A stretch of DNA of 64,000 bases from JAIQGF01 sp051006995 (GCA_051006995.1 JBPCSQ010000001.1:120992-184991), one strand, 5' to 3'. Counted from the first letter of the stretch, positions 52,101-59,976 are shown. A program made the numbers and translations. Notes: generated by a model not told the origin, from the sequence alone.

Positions 52101-53129
52101 GTGCTTCGCTCGTTCCTCATCCTGGTCCTGCTTGCCATCATCGGGGCCGGCCTGTGGCTCGCCTGGGCGCTCTACCTTCCCGCCCAGCCCCACGGCGCGC
52201 AGTTCGTTCTCCTGCGCCCGGGATGGACCAGCCGCCACATCGCGCAGGAACTCCAATCCGCCGGCGTCATTCACAGCGCGAGCGCTTTTCTGCTGCTGCA
52301 TTACGTGACTGGCCGCACGCTCAAAGCCGGCGAATATAAATTTGACCAGCCCGCCACCGCCCGCCAGGTGCACGCCCGCATCGCTCGCGGCGACATCTAC
52401 GTGCACACCGTCACCATTCCCGAAGGCTTCAATCTTTACGACATCGGCGCCTTGATCGAGCAGGCGGGACTCGGGTCACGACAGGATTTCATTCAGGCCG
52501 CACGTGGCGACGTGGCCTTCATCCGCGATCTCGATCCGGCGGCGCAGTCGCTCGAAGGCTATCTTTTTCCTGATACTTACGGTTTTACCCGCACTCAGAC
52601 CGTGCACGACATGATTGGCGCCATGGTGCACCGCTTCCGCCGCGAGGCTGAACAACTCGGCCTGATCTGCGCCGTTCCAACCCAGCCGCAGGCTGCCGGC
52701 GCTGCCGGATGCACCGATCTGCACAAGATCGTCACCATGGCCTCGATCGTGGAAAAAGAAACTGCGGTGGCGGACGAGCGCCCGGTGGTCGCCGCCGTTT
52801 ACTACAATCGGTTGCAGCGCGGCATTGCGCTCGCCGCCGATCCGACCGTCATTTACGCCGCTCTGGTCGCAGGGCGGTATAGCGGAGCCATCCACCAGTC
52901 CGATCTGGAGTTCGATTCGCCCTACAACACCTATCACCGCGCCGGGCTGCCGCCGGGACCGATCGCCAACCCCGGACGCGCGGCCCTGCAGGCGGCGCTG
53001 CATCCGGCCAACTCCGAGATGCTGTATTTCGTCAGCGACGGCAGTGGGCATCACCGCTTCGCCCGCACTTTGGAAGAGCACTCGCGAAATGTCGCCCTCT
53101 ATCGCCGCGCCATGTCCGCGTCGCGGTGA
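52101..53129 (+). CDS. mltG: Endolytic peptidoglycan transglycosylase MltG
   Basis: 342 residues: one N-terminal membrane anchor (3-24), a LysM-like domain (30-105), and the YceG catalytic domain with the active-site Glu in ASIVEKET (E218) and the usual LEGYLFPDTY, VYYNRL and SPYNTYHRAGLPPGPI blocks. Terminates nascent glycan strands in the periplasm. A GTG start at 52101 lies six bases after TAAACT (52089-52094), again compatible with a leaderless message. Pairs with ruvX upstream and is followed closely by a lipoprotein gene. Confidence 0.94.
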   Translation: MLRSFLILVLLAIIGAGLWLAWALYLPAQPHGAQFVLLRPGWTSRHIAQELQSAGVIHSASAFLLLHYVTGRTLKAGEYKFDQPATARQVHARIARGDIYVHTVTIPEGFNLYDIGALIEQAGLGSRQDFIQAARGDVAFIRDLDPAAQSLEGYLFPDTYGFTRTQTVHDMIGAMVHRFRREAEQLGLICAVPTQPQAAGAAGCTDLHKIVTMASIVEKETAVADERPVVAAVYYNRLQRGIALAADPTVIYAALVAGRYSGAIHQSDLEFDSPYNTYHRAGLPPGPIANPGRAALQAALHPANSEMLYFVSDGSGHHRFARTLEEHSRNVALYRRAMSASR

Positions 53130-53189
53130 CGAGCCGTTTTGCTCGAATTTCATTCTCGTATACTGTTTCTTTCATCTAAGGCTTTTGGG

Positions 53190-54143
53190 ATGCCTTCCCG
53201 TATGACTGCAAGCCTCCGGATTCGCGCCGTCGCCCTGCTACTGCTCGTGCTGCCGCTCGGCGGCTGCCTGTTCCGCTCGCGCCCGGCGCAAGTTTCCATG
53301 TCCACTGTGCCTTTGAAGATGGCCAAGCTTCCGGACCTGATTGCCATCATCAACGGCGAAGCGGAGAAAATTCATACCGTCAACGCCACCGTGGACATCG
53401 CCGCTTCCACTGGCGGCTCCGTCAAAGGCAAGATCACCGAATACCAGGAGGTGAAGGGCTACATCCTGGTCCGCCAGCCCGAGATGCTGCGCATGATCGG
53501 GCTGTTCCCCATTGTGCGCAACCGCGCCTTCGACATGGTGAGCAACGGCTCGAGCTTCAGGCTGTCCATCCCGGCGAAGAACAAATTCATTGTCGGTAGC
53601 AACAACGTCATCAACCCCTCCCAGAAGCCGCTGGAAAATCTCCGCCCGCAACACATTTATGACGCGCTGCTGCTGCACCCCGTGGACGCGCACAATGAAA
53701 TCGCTGTGCTGGAGCAGAGCAACCAGCGCATCACCGATCCCAAGTCCCACAAAGTGACTCTGCAACCCGATTACGTCGTGGACGTCGTTCGTCGCATCGA
53801 TGGCACCTGGTATCTTTCGCGGCGAATCACTTTCAGTCGTGTGGATCTTCAGCCGGTTCGCCAGCGCGTGTACGACCGCAACGGCTACATCGCCACCGAC
53901 GCCACTTACAGTGACTACAAGGATTATTCAGGCGTGAACTTTCCGTCCGTGATTCACATCTGGCGTCCGCAGGAGGAATATTCGGTCACGCTGACCATCG
54001 AGAAGCTCACCATCAACCAGCCGCTGACCGACGACCAATTCGTTCTCAACCAGCCACCCGGCTCCCAACTGGTGCGCTTGGATAGCGCCAATCCCGCTCC
54101 GCCCGCCGGCGGCAACGGAGGCGAAGCCAGCCGCCCGCAGTAA
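53190..54143 (+). CDS. Outer-membrane lipoprotein, LolA/LolB-like (DUF4292-type)
   Basis: 317 residues from ATG 53190 (53202 also possible) with a lipoprotein signal, lipobox LPLGGC. The mature part has the half-barrel pattern of LolA/LolB/DUF4292 proteins: an amphipathic helix (KMAKLPDLIAIINGEAEKIHTVNA), then long alternating beta strands (GSVKGKITEYQEVKGYILVRQPEMLRM, RLSIPAKNKF, SVTLTIEKLTIN). Suggests binding of lipid or polymer at the outer membrane. The tail is Pro/Gly/Asn-rich. A TATACT box at 53159-53164 may be its own promoter. Specific job unknown. Confidence 0.75.
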   Translation: MPSRMTASLRIRAVALLLLVLPLGGCLFRSRPAQVSMSTVPLKMAKLPDLIAIINGEAEKIHTVNATVDIAASTGGSVKGKITEYQEVKGYILVRQPEMLRMIGLFPIVRNRAFDMVSNGSSFRLSIPAKNKFIVGSNNVINPSQKPLENLRPQHIYDALLLHPVDAHNEIAVLEQSNQRITDPKSHKVTLQPDYVVDVVRRIDGTWYLSRRITFSRVDLQPVRQRVYDRNGYIATDATYSDYKDYSGVNFPSVIHIWRPQEEYSVTLTIEKLTINQPLTDDQFVLNQPPGSQLVRLDSANPAPPAGGNGGEASRPQ

Positions 54144-54189
54144 AGGGCAACCGCTGCAGTGAAAGGTAGCCGCCCGCAGAGAAATATTT

Positions 54190-54280
54190 CGGGAAGGGCA
54201 CGGCTTCAGCCGTGCTGACAAGCTCTTAATAGATTTGTCATTCCGAACTGGGCTTCAGCCCGCGAGGAATCTGGGGTTTC
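54190..54280. repeat. Composite REP-like element (two hairpins)
   Basis: First hairpin GGCACGGCTTCAGCCGTGC (54198-54216), short gap, then TTGTCATTCCGA with GGGCTTCAGCCC and CGAGGAATCT (54235-54272). Same two-part structure as 59811-59890 and related to 58776-58863. Lies between the lipoprotein and permease genes. Confidence 0.8.
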
Positions 54281-54325
54281 GAAATTCGATGGATGCATCT
54301 CGCCTGGCCGAGCCGCCGCATCCGA

Positions 54326-54331
54326 TACAAT
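54326..54331 (+). promoter_or_regulatory. -10-like box before permease gene
   Basis: TACAAT 40 bases before the permease ATG; no obvious -35. Weak call. Confidence 0.3.
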
Positions 54332-54371
54332 TCGGTAGTTCGTTCTGACCACTGGCCACAGATCACTGCTT

Positions 54372-55475
54372 ATGAACCGGATGATCCTCGCCAATCTCGT
54401 GCACCGTCCCATTCGCACCGCCATCAGCGTCGTCGCTATTGCGGTCGAAGTGACGCTCATCCTGATCATCGTCGGTTTCTCGCTGGGTATGCTCAACGAT
54501 TCCAAGCAGCGGCAGGCGGGCATAGGCGCCGACGTCATGGTGCAGCCGCCCGGCGCTTCGGCGCTGATGGGCGTCAGCAGCGCCCCTGTTTCCATCAAGG
54601 TTGCCGACGTGCTCCGCAAGTTGCCGCACGTCGCCGTTGTTTCGCCGGTCATCATGCAGCTCAGCACCACCGGAACCGTGGAGGTGCTTTCAGGAATTGA
54701 TCTCCATACGTATGACGAGCTGGGCGCGCCCTTTCGCTATCTGGAAGGAGGTCCGTTTACCGGCCCCTACGACGTGCTGGTGGACGACTACGCTGCTTCG
54801 CAGCAGAAGCTTCATGTCGGCAGCACGATTAACGCGCTGAATCACGAGTTCCACGTCTGCGGCATCGTCGAGCATGGCAAAGGCTCGCGCAAGTTCTTCC
54901 CCATCCAGACGCTGCAAGACCTGCTCGGCGCGCAAGGCAAGGCCTCGATTTTCTACGTCAAAGCCGACGACACGGCCAACGCCAATGCCATCGTGAAGGC
55001 AATCAAGTCAGTCCCCGGCATGGAGCAGTACACCGTGCGCTCGATGCGCGAGTACCTCTCCATGCTCACGCCCGAAAGCCTGCCTGGGCTCAACAAGTTC
55101 ATTGACGTTGTGGTGGGTGTATCCATGGTGATCGGCTTCATCGTGATTTTTCAGTCCATGTACACCGCCGTCATGGAACGCACCCGCGAGATCGGCATCC
55201 TGAAATCGCTCGGCGCCTCCAAGCTCTACATCGTCAATACCATCCTGCGCGAGACCGTGCTGCTGGCGATCGGCGGCACCATTCTCGGCATTGTTGTCAG
55301 CTACCTCGCCAGCCACGCCATCCAGGCACGGTTCAAGACCCTGCCCGTCGTTATCCAAGCCAACTGGGTGGTGTACGCCATCGCGATTGCGATCGTCGGC
55401 GCTATCCTCGGCGCCCTCTATCCGGCTTTCAAGGCCGCGCAGAAGGATCCGATTGACGCCCTGGCGTACGAGTGA
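54372..55475 (+). CDS. FtsX/MacB-type ABC transporter permease
   Basis: 367 residues. One N-terminal membrane helix (14-38), a periplasmic MacB core-like domain (45-240), then three helices (about 248-275, 290-315, 335-358) in the FtsX layout with MERTREIGILKSLGAS before the second helix and ending FKAAQKDPIDALAYE. Such permeases work in lipoprotein release, macrolide efflux or peptidoglycan hydrolase control, always with an ATPase. No ATPase gene adjoins it here; the partner must be elsewhere. Upstream sits a REP element; ATG 54372 lacks a strong ribosome site. Confidence 0.88.
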   Translation: MNRMILANLVHRPIRTAISVVAIAVEVTLILIIVGFSLGMLNDSKQRQAGIGADVMVQPPGASALMGVSSAPVSIKVADVLRKLPHVAVVSPVIMQLSTTGTVEVLSGIDLHTYDELGAPFRYLEGGPFTGPYDVLVDDYAASQQKLHVGSTINALNHEFHVCGIVEHGKGSRKFFPIQTLQDLLGAQGKASIFYVKADDTANANAIVKAIKSVPGMEQYTVRSMREYLSMLTPESLPGLNKFIDVVVGVSMVIGFIVIFQSMYTAVMERTREIGILKSLGASKLYIVNTILRETVLLAIGGTILGIVVSYLASHAIQARFKTLPVVIQANWVVYAIAIAIVGAILGALYPAFKAAQKDPIDALAYE

Positions 55476-55489
55476 ACCTCGTTGGCGCG

Positions 55490-56338
55490 TTAGCGATAAA
55501 GACGGAAATTGACCTCGACGTGGAGACCGACATTCACCGGTTGGCCATCGCGGGTCGCCGGCTGGAAGCGCCAGTCACGCACCGTCTGTGCCGCGCGATC
55601 GTCGAGGCCGAAGCCCAGCGATCTCATGATTCTTATGTTTTGCGGTTTTCCTTCCGGATCAACCACCAGCCATAGCACGATCGTTCCCTGTATCTTCGCG
55701 TCTCGTGCAGCGGGCTCATATTCGGGCTCTGGGTCGTGGAGCAGTTTTGGTTTAGTGATTCGCCCGCCGACTTTGTAAATTATCGGAAAATTTGCCTCAC
55801 TTACGTCAGGTTGCAGGATGAATATGGTGTCGCCCTCCACTGTGTACTGCTCTTTCGGCTCATGACCCCTCGCGGCGAAATACCCACGCCAGTACGGCGG
55901 CAGATCGGTAACAATCTCTGCCGTGTCTTTGTAGAAAACTCTCGCGACAATAGCGCGAACATCTTGCTCCGTTCGCGCGGGCGGCAGCTCAACCGTGATG
56001 TGCACATCTTGGCCCGGTACCACGATGATTTTTGCAGGAAAATATGGTTCGTGTTCCGGCAACTCCCCTGCTCGCCTGCCGTCAATCCGCAGTTGGTCCT
56101 GCTCGATTTTCACCTTATCGATCGCCACCCGCGCAAGTGTCCAGGGCCCCACGGTAGTCGTTCCAAGCAGTTCTCCTTGAGCGTTGTAATGTAAATCGCT
56201 GCCGCTATAGAAATGCCGTAACAGGGGTGTCTTGTCGTGGTACTCCGCCTTAATCTGCTGCGCGATGTCCCTGTCATTGGCGTGGAGGGAAACAGCAACA
56301 ACGCACACGGCCACGCACACCAAAAAGAGTCGTTGCAT
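55490..56338 (-). CDS. Periplasmic protein with TonB C-terminal domain
   Basis: 282 residues with a signal peptide (LFLVCVAVCVVAVSLHA). The last 95 residues are a TonB-C domain: KPKLLHDPEPEYEPAARDAKIQGTIVLWLVVDPEGK...IMRSLGFGLDDRAAQTVRDWRFQPA. The middle (about 25-180) is an unfamiliar beta-rich region. It lacks the membrane anchor and Pro-rich spacer of real TonB, so it is probably an exported relative rather than an energy transducer. TonB-C proteins of this type are common in acidobacteria beside Oar receptors. Lower GC than neighbours by eye. Confidence 0.8.
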   Translation of the reverse strand: MQRLFLVCVAVCVVAVSLHANDRDIAQQIKAEYHDKTPLLRHFYSGSDLHYNAQGELLGTTTVGPWTLARVAIDKVKIEQDQLRIDGRRAGELPEHEPYFPAKIIVVPGQDVHITVELPPARTEQDVRAIVARVFYKDTAEIVTDLPPYWRGYFAARGHEPKEQYTVEGDTIFILQPDVSEANFPIIYKVGGRITKPKLLHDPEPEYEPAARDAKIQGTIVLWLVVDPEGKPQNIRIMRSLGFGLDDRAAQTVRDWRFQPATRDGQPVNVGLHVEVNFRLYR

Positions 56339-56381
56339 GCGGGAATTGTAGGCGAGAAATTCAGATTCTGTGCGGACCAGC

Positions 56382-56412
56382 TAATGGCTAATCGCTAACA
56401 GCTGAAAGCTGT
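56382..56412. repeat. AGCTAA-type repeat cluster
   Basis: Four short copies of GCTAA(T/C) in 30 bases, nearly the same wording as at 57263-57289 upstream of rpsI. Confidence 0.55.
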
Positions 56413-56625
56413 TTTGCGGGGGCCGGGGGTCCTCCGAGAGGAGAAACAGGCGAACCCAGATCCCGTCGTTCGCCGTCTTCCGCGTCCGGCCCCACAATGA
56501 ATGCAAGCGAAGCCTACGCTGGTCATTGTACAGGTCAAGCTTTCTGCCTGAAAAACGCCAGCCGACTTGCGCCATTGGCTTCCCATATTGGCCGCCGTTT
56601 CTCAGGGAAACGCGCCGTCCACGCG

Positions 56626-56654
56626 TTGACGTTCCTCGCAAGCTTCTCTATACT
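56626..56654 (+). promoter_or_regulatory. Strong sigma-70-type promoter of rplM-rpsI
   Basis: TTGACG (56626-56631), 17-bp spacer, TATACT (56649-56654). Predicted start about 56661, leader about 98 bases, with a GGGAG ribosome site before the ATG. The leader is a candidate site for L13 autoregulation as known in other bacteria (inference). Confidence 0.75.
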
Positions 56655-56758
56655 CTAAGTTTGGTTGTCCTGCGGTTGCCCGCCCCGGGAGTTCCCTATC
56701 TAAAGGGGGAAAGTCTCAGCGGTCTTCTTCGCGTTTTTTCATATCTGGGAGATTTGGA

Positions 56759-57199
56759 ATGTCTACGTATTTCCCCAAAGAGGGGGAAATTGCGCGCAAG
56801 TGGCTCGTCGTCGATGCGACTGGGCAGACTCTCGGCCGCCTCGCCACCCGCGTGGCCAGCATCCTGGCCGGCAAAGAGAACCCGCGCTATACCCCATTCA
56901 TTGACACCGGCGATCACGTGGTCGTGATCAATGCCGACAAAGTTCGCCTCAGTGGCTTGAAGTCCGAGAAGAAGGTCTACCGCCACTACACCGGATACCC
57001 GGGCGGCCTGCGCGAAGAGGACTTCCGCAAGCGCTTCGCGCGCAAGCCGGAGTCGGTGGTGCAGGAAGCCGTCGTAGGCATGCTGCCCAAGACCAAGATG
57101 GGCCGGGCGATGGCGAAGAAACTCAAGGTTTACCGCGGCGACAAGCACCCGCATCAGGCGCAGAAGCCGGAAGCGTTGTCGCTGGCCAGGCAAGCTTAA
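56759..57199 (+). CDS. rplM: 50S ribosomal protein L13
   Basis: 146 residues, usual length. Clear L13 signature: KWLVVDATGQTLGRLATRVASIL, GDHVVVINADKVRLSG, KVYRHYTGYPGGL and the C-terminal VYRGDKHPHQAQKPE. Early-assembling 23S rRNA protein. Starts the rplM-rpsI pair behind its own strong promoter. Confidence 0.98.
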   Translation: MSTYFPKEGEIARKWLVVDATGQTLGRLATRVASILAGKENPRYTPFIDTGDHVVVINADKVRLSGLKSEKKVYRHYTGYPGGLREEDFRKRFARKPESVVQEAVVGMLPKTKMGRAMAKKLKVYRGDKHPHQAQKPEALSLARQA

Positions 57200-57262
57200 T
57201 TTCGAAGCGTGGCATGCGCTTAGTCGAGGAAGGGAATTGAAAGCAACGAGTCACTAGCGAAC

Positions 57263-57289
57263 AGCTAATGGCTAACAGCTAAAAGCTAT
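57263..57289. repeat. AGCTAA-type repeat cluster before rpsI
   Basis: Four near-copies of GCTAA in the space where the rpsI ribosome-binding site should be. No Shine-Dalgarno box is visible between it and the ATG at 57291. Confidence 0.6.
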
Positions 57290-57290
57290 C

Positions 57291-57686
57291 ATGGCAGACA
57301 CAGTCGAGTATTACGGTACGGGGCGGCGCAAATCCAGCATCGCCCGCGTGTTTCTTCGTCCGGGATCCGGTTCGTTCCAGGTGAACGACCAGCCCTTTGA
57401 CAAGTATTTTGTCACCGACACGCAGCGCATTCTGGCGCGCCAGCCGCTGGTCACTACTGAAACGGCCGCCACGTTCGATGTGCTCGCTTCCGTGAGTGGC
57501 GGCGGTGTCAATGGTCAGGCCGGCGCCGTCAAGATGGGCATTGCACGCGCCCTGCTGGTGTTCAATCCCGAGTTGCGCGGCAAATTGAAGGCGGAAGGCT
57601 TCCTGACCCGCGATCCGCGCGCCAAGGAGCGCAAGAAGTACGGGCAGAAGGGCGCCCGCAAGCGCTTCCAGTTCAGCAAGCGCTAG
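57291..57686 (+). CDS. rpsI: 30S ribosomal protein S9
   Basis: 131 residues: YYGTGRRKSSIARVFLRPG opening, GGGVNGQAGAVKMGIARAL in the middle and the invariant basic tail ending QFSKR, which reaches the P-site tRNA. Paired with rplM as in most bacteria. The start codon is preceded by the AGCTAA repeat rather than a recognisable ribosome-binding site. Confidence 0.98.
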   Translation: MADTVEYYGTGRRKSSIARVFLRPGSGSFQVNDQPFDKYFVTDTQRILARQPLVTTETAATFDVLASVSGGGVNGQAGAVKMGIARALLVFNPELRGKLKAEGFLTRDPRAKERKKYGQKGARKRFQFSKR

Positions 57687-57690
57687 AGAA

Positions 57691-57807
57691 GTTTCGGTTT
57701 CGAGTTTCAGTTTCTCGTTCTGGAGCTCGAACGATGCGAGTCGACGTCAAGGTTTCACCTCGAGTTCCGGATGCTGAAACTCGAAACTGAAACTGAAACT
57801 GTTTTTC
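57691..57807. repeat. Inverted GTTTC/GAAAC repeat between rpsI and rpsB
   Basis: A 14-bp perfect inverted repeat (57697-57710 with 57774-57787), flanked by tandem GTTTCAG and GAAACTG units. In RNA it could form a long hairpin followed by GTTTTTC, acting as an rpsI terminator. Related to the repeat at 35584. Confidence 0.65.
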
Positions 57808-57885
57808 AAATCCCCGCCTCGCATTTTGGGCGGGACGGGAGTAATTCCGGCCTCGCGCCGGGATGCAATCCAATAAGGAGGTTGA

Positions 57886-58773
57886 TTGGCTACCATCACC
57901 ATGAAGGAGTTGCTCGAAGCGGGCGTCCACTTCGGGCACCAGACCAAGCGCTGGAACCCCAAGATGAAGGAGTTCATCTTCGGCGAGCGCAACGGCATTT
58001 ACATCATTGACCTGCAGAAGACGCTGAAGATGTTCAAGGAAGCGTCCAAGTTCGTGCAGGAACTGGCCACCGACGGCAAGCTCTTGCTCTTCGTCGGCAC
58101 CAAGCGCCAGGCCCAGGACGCCATCGCCGAAGAGGCGCAGCGCTGCGGCATGTTCTACGTCAACCAGCGCTGGCTGGGCGGACTGCTCACCAACTGGGTC
58201 ACCGTGCAGAAGTCGGTGAAGCGGCTCAAAGAACTCGACGAAATGGCCACCGATGGCCGTTACGAGCTGCTCCCCAAGAAAGAGGTTGTCAAGCTGGAGC
58301 GCGAGCGCAAGCACCTCCAGGCCAATCTGGCCGGCATCAAGGAATTGAACCGCCTCCCCGACGCCGTTTTTGTCATCGACTCCAACAAGGAGCAGATCGC
58401 GGTGCGTGAGGCGCGCAAGCTGGGCATCCCCGTGGTCGCCGTGGTGGACACCAATTGCGATCCCAGCGAAGTGGATTATGTGATCCCCGGCAACGATGAC
58501 GCGCTGCGCGCCATCCGGCTGTTCGCCTCCAAGGTGGCGGATTCGGTCGTCGAGGGATCGCAGGTGGCGACCGACAAGCAGGCCGCCGAGGTTCATGCCG
58601 CGCAGCAGGCCGAAGCCGAAGCTGCCGCCGCTGCCGAACCTGCTGCCGACGCCGTGCCCGCTGAGACCGAGGACGTCAGCATGGAAGAAGTGTTGGGTGG
58701 AGGCGTTCGCAAGCAGCCCGCGCCTGCCGACGTTGAGACGGAATCTGCCGCCGCCGAGGCGCACACCAAGTAG
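57886..58773 (+). CDS. rpsB: 30S ribosomal protein S2
   Basis: 295 residues. The TTG start at 57886 is supported by an AAGGAGG box at 57875-57881 and the conserved MATITMKELLEAGVHFGHQ opening. Further S2 blocks: WNPKMKEFIFGERNGIYIIDLQKT, VNQRWLGGLLTNW, DTNCDPSEVDYVIPGNDD. The last 65 residues are an Ala/Glu-rich, acidic extension (after about residue 228) ending in VSMEEVLGGG and a charged tail, longer than the E. coli form. Begins the rpsB-tsf-pyrH-frr block. Confidence 0.97.
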   Translation: MATITMKELLEAGVHFGHQTKRWNPKMKEFIFGERNGIYIIDLQKTLKMFKEASKFVQELATDGKLLLFVGTKRQAQDAIAEEAQRCGMFYVNQRWLGGLLTNWVTVQKSVKRLKELDEMATDGRYELLPKKEVVKLERERKHLQANLAGIKELNRLPDAVFVIDSNKEQIAVREARKLGIPVVAVVDTNCDPSEVDYVIPGNDDALRAIRLFASKVADSVVEGSQVATDKQAAEVHAAQQAEAEAAAAAEPAADAVPAETEDVSMEEVLGGGVRKQPAPADVETESAAAEAHTK

Positions 58774-58775
58774 GT

Positions 58776-58863
58776 GGGAGCGCCGGGCTTCAGCCCGGCG
58801 AAGCGAGGTTTTGTTAAGGGTTGTCTTCCGAGCGGGTTTAACCCGCGAGGAATCTGCTGTTGA
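58776..58863. repeat. Composite REP-like element (two hairpins)
   Basis: First hairpin CGCCGGGCTTCAGCCCGGCG (58781-58800), second element with TTCCGAGCGGGTTTAACCCG then CGAGGAATCTGCTGTT (58826-58861). Lies between rpsB and tsf and could end or stabilise the rpsB message. Confidence 0.8.
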
Positions 58864-58880
58864 ATGACGGCAATGATTAC

Positions 58881-58907
58881 GACCCGCGAGCCCTGCTGCC
58901 GCGGGTC
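58881..58907 (+). terminator. Hairpin before tsf (possible attenuator)
   Basis: Eight-base stem GACCCGCG/CGCGGGTC (58881-58888 with 58900-58907), then CTCAATTTG. Weak T run, so attenuation rather than full termination. Confidence 0.4.
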
Positions 58908-58936
58908 TCAATTTGTTCGAAGCTGTAGTGGCGACC

Positions 58937-59089
58937 ATGCCCGAGGATCCGGGCCGCGAGCGTTGCAAGAAGACCCCGGATTGTGCGCTGGTTGCCGGTC
59001 ATGAAGGCCCGTGCCAGCCCAGCTGCAAAGAGAAATCTGACTGCGCATTGCCGGCGGGCCACGAAGGGCCATGTGAGACAGGAGAAGAA
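58937..59089 (+). CDS. Cys/His tandem-motif segment, in frame with and directly upstream of EF-Ts
   Basis: 51 codons from ATG 58937 (the frame is open from TTG 58913) with no stop before the tsf ATG. It encodes two 20-residue repeats of C-x5-C-A-L-x-A-G-H-E-G-P-C (first Cys codons at 58964 and 59024). At 13 identical residue positions the two copies use different codons at 11, which is what selection on the protein, not DNA copying, leaves behind. Either EF-Ts has a zinc-knuckle-like N-terminal extension, or this is a leader peptide feeding ribosomes into tsf, whose own ATG has a GGAG box. CxLPxGHxGxC motifs occur as presumed zinc-binding elements in other bacterial proteins. Confidence 0.65.
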
Positions 59090-59758
59090 ATGAGCACTAC
59101 TACCGTAAATATTTCCGCCACCCAGGTTCGCGAGCTTCGCGACAAGACCGGCGCCCCCATGATGGACTGCAAGAACGCCCTCGTGGAAGCCAAGGGCGAT
59201 TTGGACCAGGCCATCATCGTGCTGCGCAAGCGCGGCATGGCCGTCGCCGCCAAGAAGGCCACTCGCACCACCAGCGAGGGCGCGGTCGCGCAATACATTC
59301 ATGCCGGCGGCAAGATCGGCGTGCTGGTCGAGGTCAACTGCGAAAGCGATTTCGTGGCCCGCACCGACGACTTCAAGGAGCTGGTGCACGACATTGCCAT
59401 GCACATTGCCGCCAGCGATCCCAAGTTCATCCGCAAGGAAGACGTCACGCCCGAGGCGCTGGAAAAAGAGAAGGACATCTACCGCGAGCAGGCCGCCAAG
59501 ACCGGCAAGCCTGCCAATGTGGTGGAGAAGATCGTCGAGGGCAAGATGGGCAAGTTCTACGAGGAGGTCTGCCTCTACGAGCAGCCCTTCATCAAGGAAC
59601 AGACCATGTCGGTGGGACAGTTGATCGCCAGCAAGATCGGGAAGTTGGGGGAGAACATCGCCGTCCGGCGCTTCGCCCGCTTCAAGGTCGGCGACCCGGG
59701 CGCGACCGTGGCGTCCACCAAGCCTTCCGAACCCGCGCCGGAGAATCCGGCGAAATAG
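59090..59758 (+). CDS. tsf: Translation elongation factor Ts
   Basis: 222 residues from ATG 59090, with GGAG six bases upstream. UBA-like N-terminus (VRELRDKTGAPMMDCKNALVEAKGDLDQAIIVLRKRG), the TDFV-type EF-Tu contact region (VNCESDFVARTDDFKELVHDIAMHIA) and a single compact core domain; the length matches the short EF-Ts type (about 200-220) rather than the 283-residue E. coli form. Exchanges GDP for GTP on EF-Tu. The reading frame continues upstream through a Cys/His repeat segment. Confidence 0.96.
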   Translation: MSTTTVNISATQVRELRDKTGAPMMDCKNALVEAKGDLDQAIIVLRKRGMAVAAKKATRTTSEGAVAQYIHAGGKIGVLVEVNCESDFVARTDDFKELVHDIAMHIAASDPKFIRKEDVTPEALEKEKDIYREQAAKTGKPANVVEKIVEGKMGKFYEEVCLYEQPFIKEQTMSVGQLIASKIGKLGENIAVRRFARFKVGDPGATVASTKPSEPAPENPAK

Positions 59759-59760
59759 CC

Positions 59761-59786
59761 AGGGCGGCTTCGGCCGCCCTTCTTTG
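59761..59786 (+). terminator. Intrinsic terminator after tsf, UUCG loop
   Basis: Eight-base GC stem (59761-59768 with 59773-59780) closed by a TTCG tetraloop, then TCTTTGTT. Starts two bases after the tsf stop. Confidence 0.85.
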
Positions 59787-59810
59787 TTGACCGAATTATG
59801 TTGGGAAGGG

Positions 59811-59890
59811 CACGACTTCAGTCGTGCCGCAACACGATCCCGTTATGACTGTCATTCCGAGCGGGGCTTCAGCCCCGCGAGGAATCTAGG
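59811..59890. repeat. Composite REP-like element (two hairpins)
   Basis: First hairpin GGCACGACTTCAGTCGTGCC (59813-59832), second TGTCATTCCGAGC with GGGGCTTCAGCCCC and CGAGGAATCT (59849-59888). The arms differ from the copy at 54190 by paired, compensating changes, which shows that the hairpin is conserved. Confidence 0.85.
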
Positions 59891-59976
59891 TCAACTCGAA
59901 CAAAGACAACATTCCGTTTCCCACCGCATCCTCAAAGATGCGAAACTAACAGCTAGGAACTATCAACCAACAACTC

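Larger units (their letters stand above)
56339..56758. other. Non-coding region upstream of rplM
   Basis: 420 bases with no gene I can support. Contains an AGCTAA-type repeat cluster (56382-56412), the rplM promoter (56626-56654) and a leader of about 100 bases. A minus-strand frame at 56381-56641 has no recognisable product. Confidence 0.6.

Noticed and set aside
56381..56641. 86-codon minus-strand open frame before rplM
   Set aside because: Overlaps the repeat cluster and the rplM promoter, with no recognisable domain or ribosome site.
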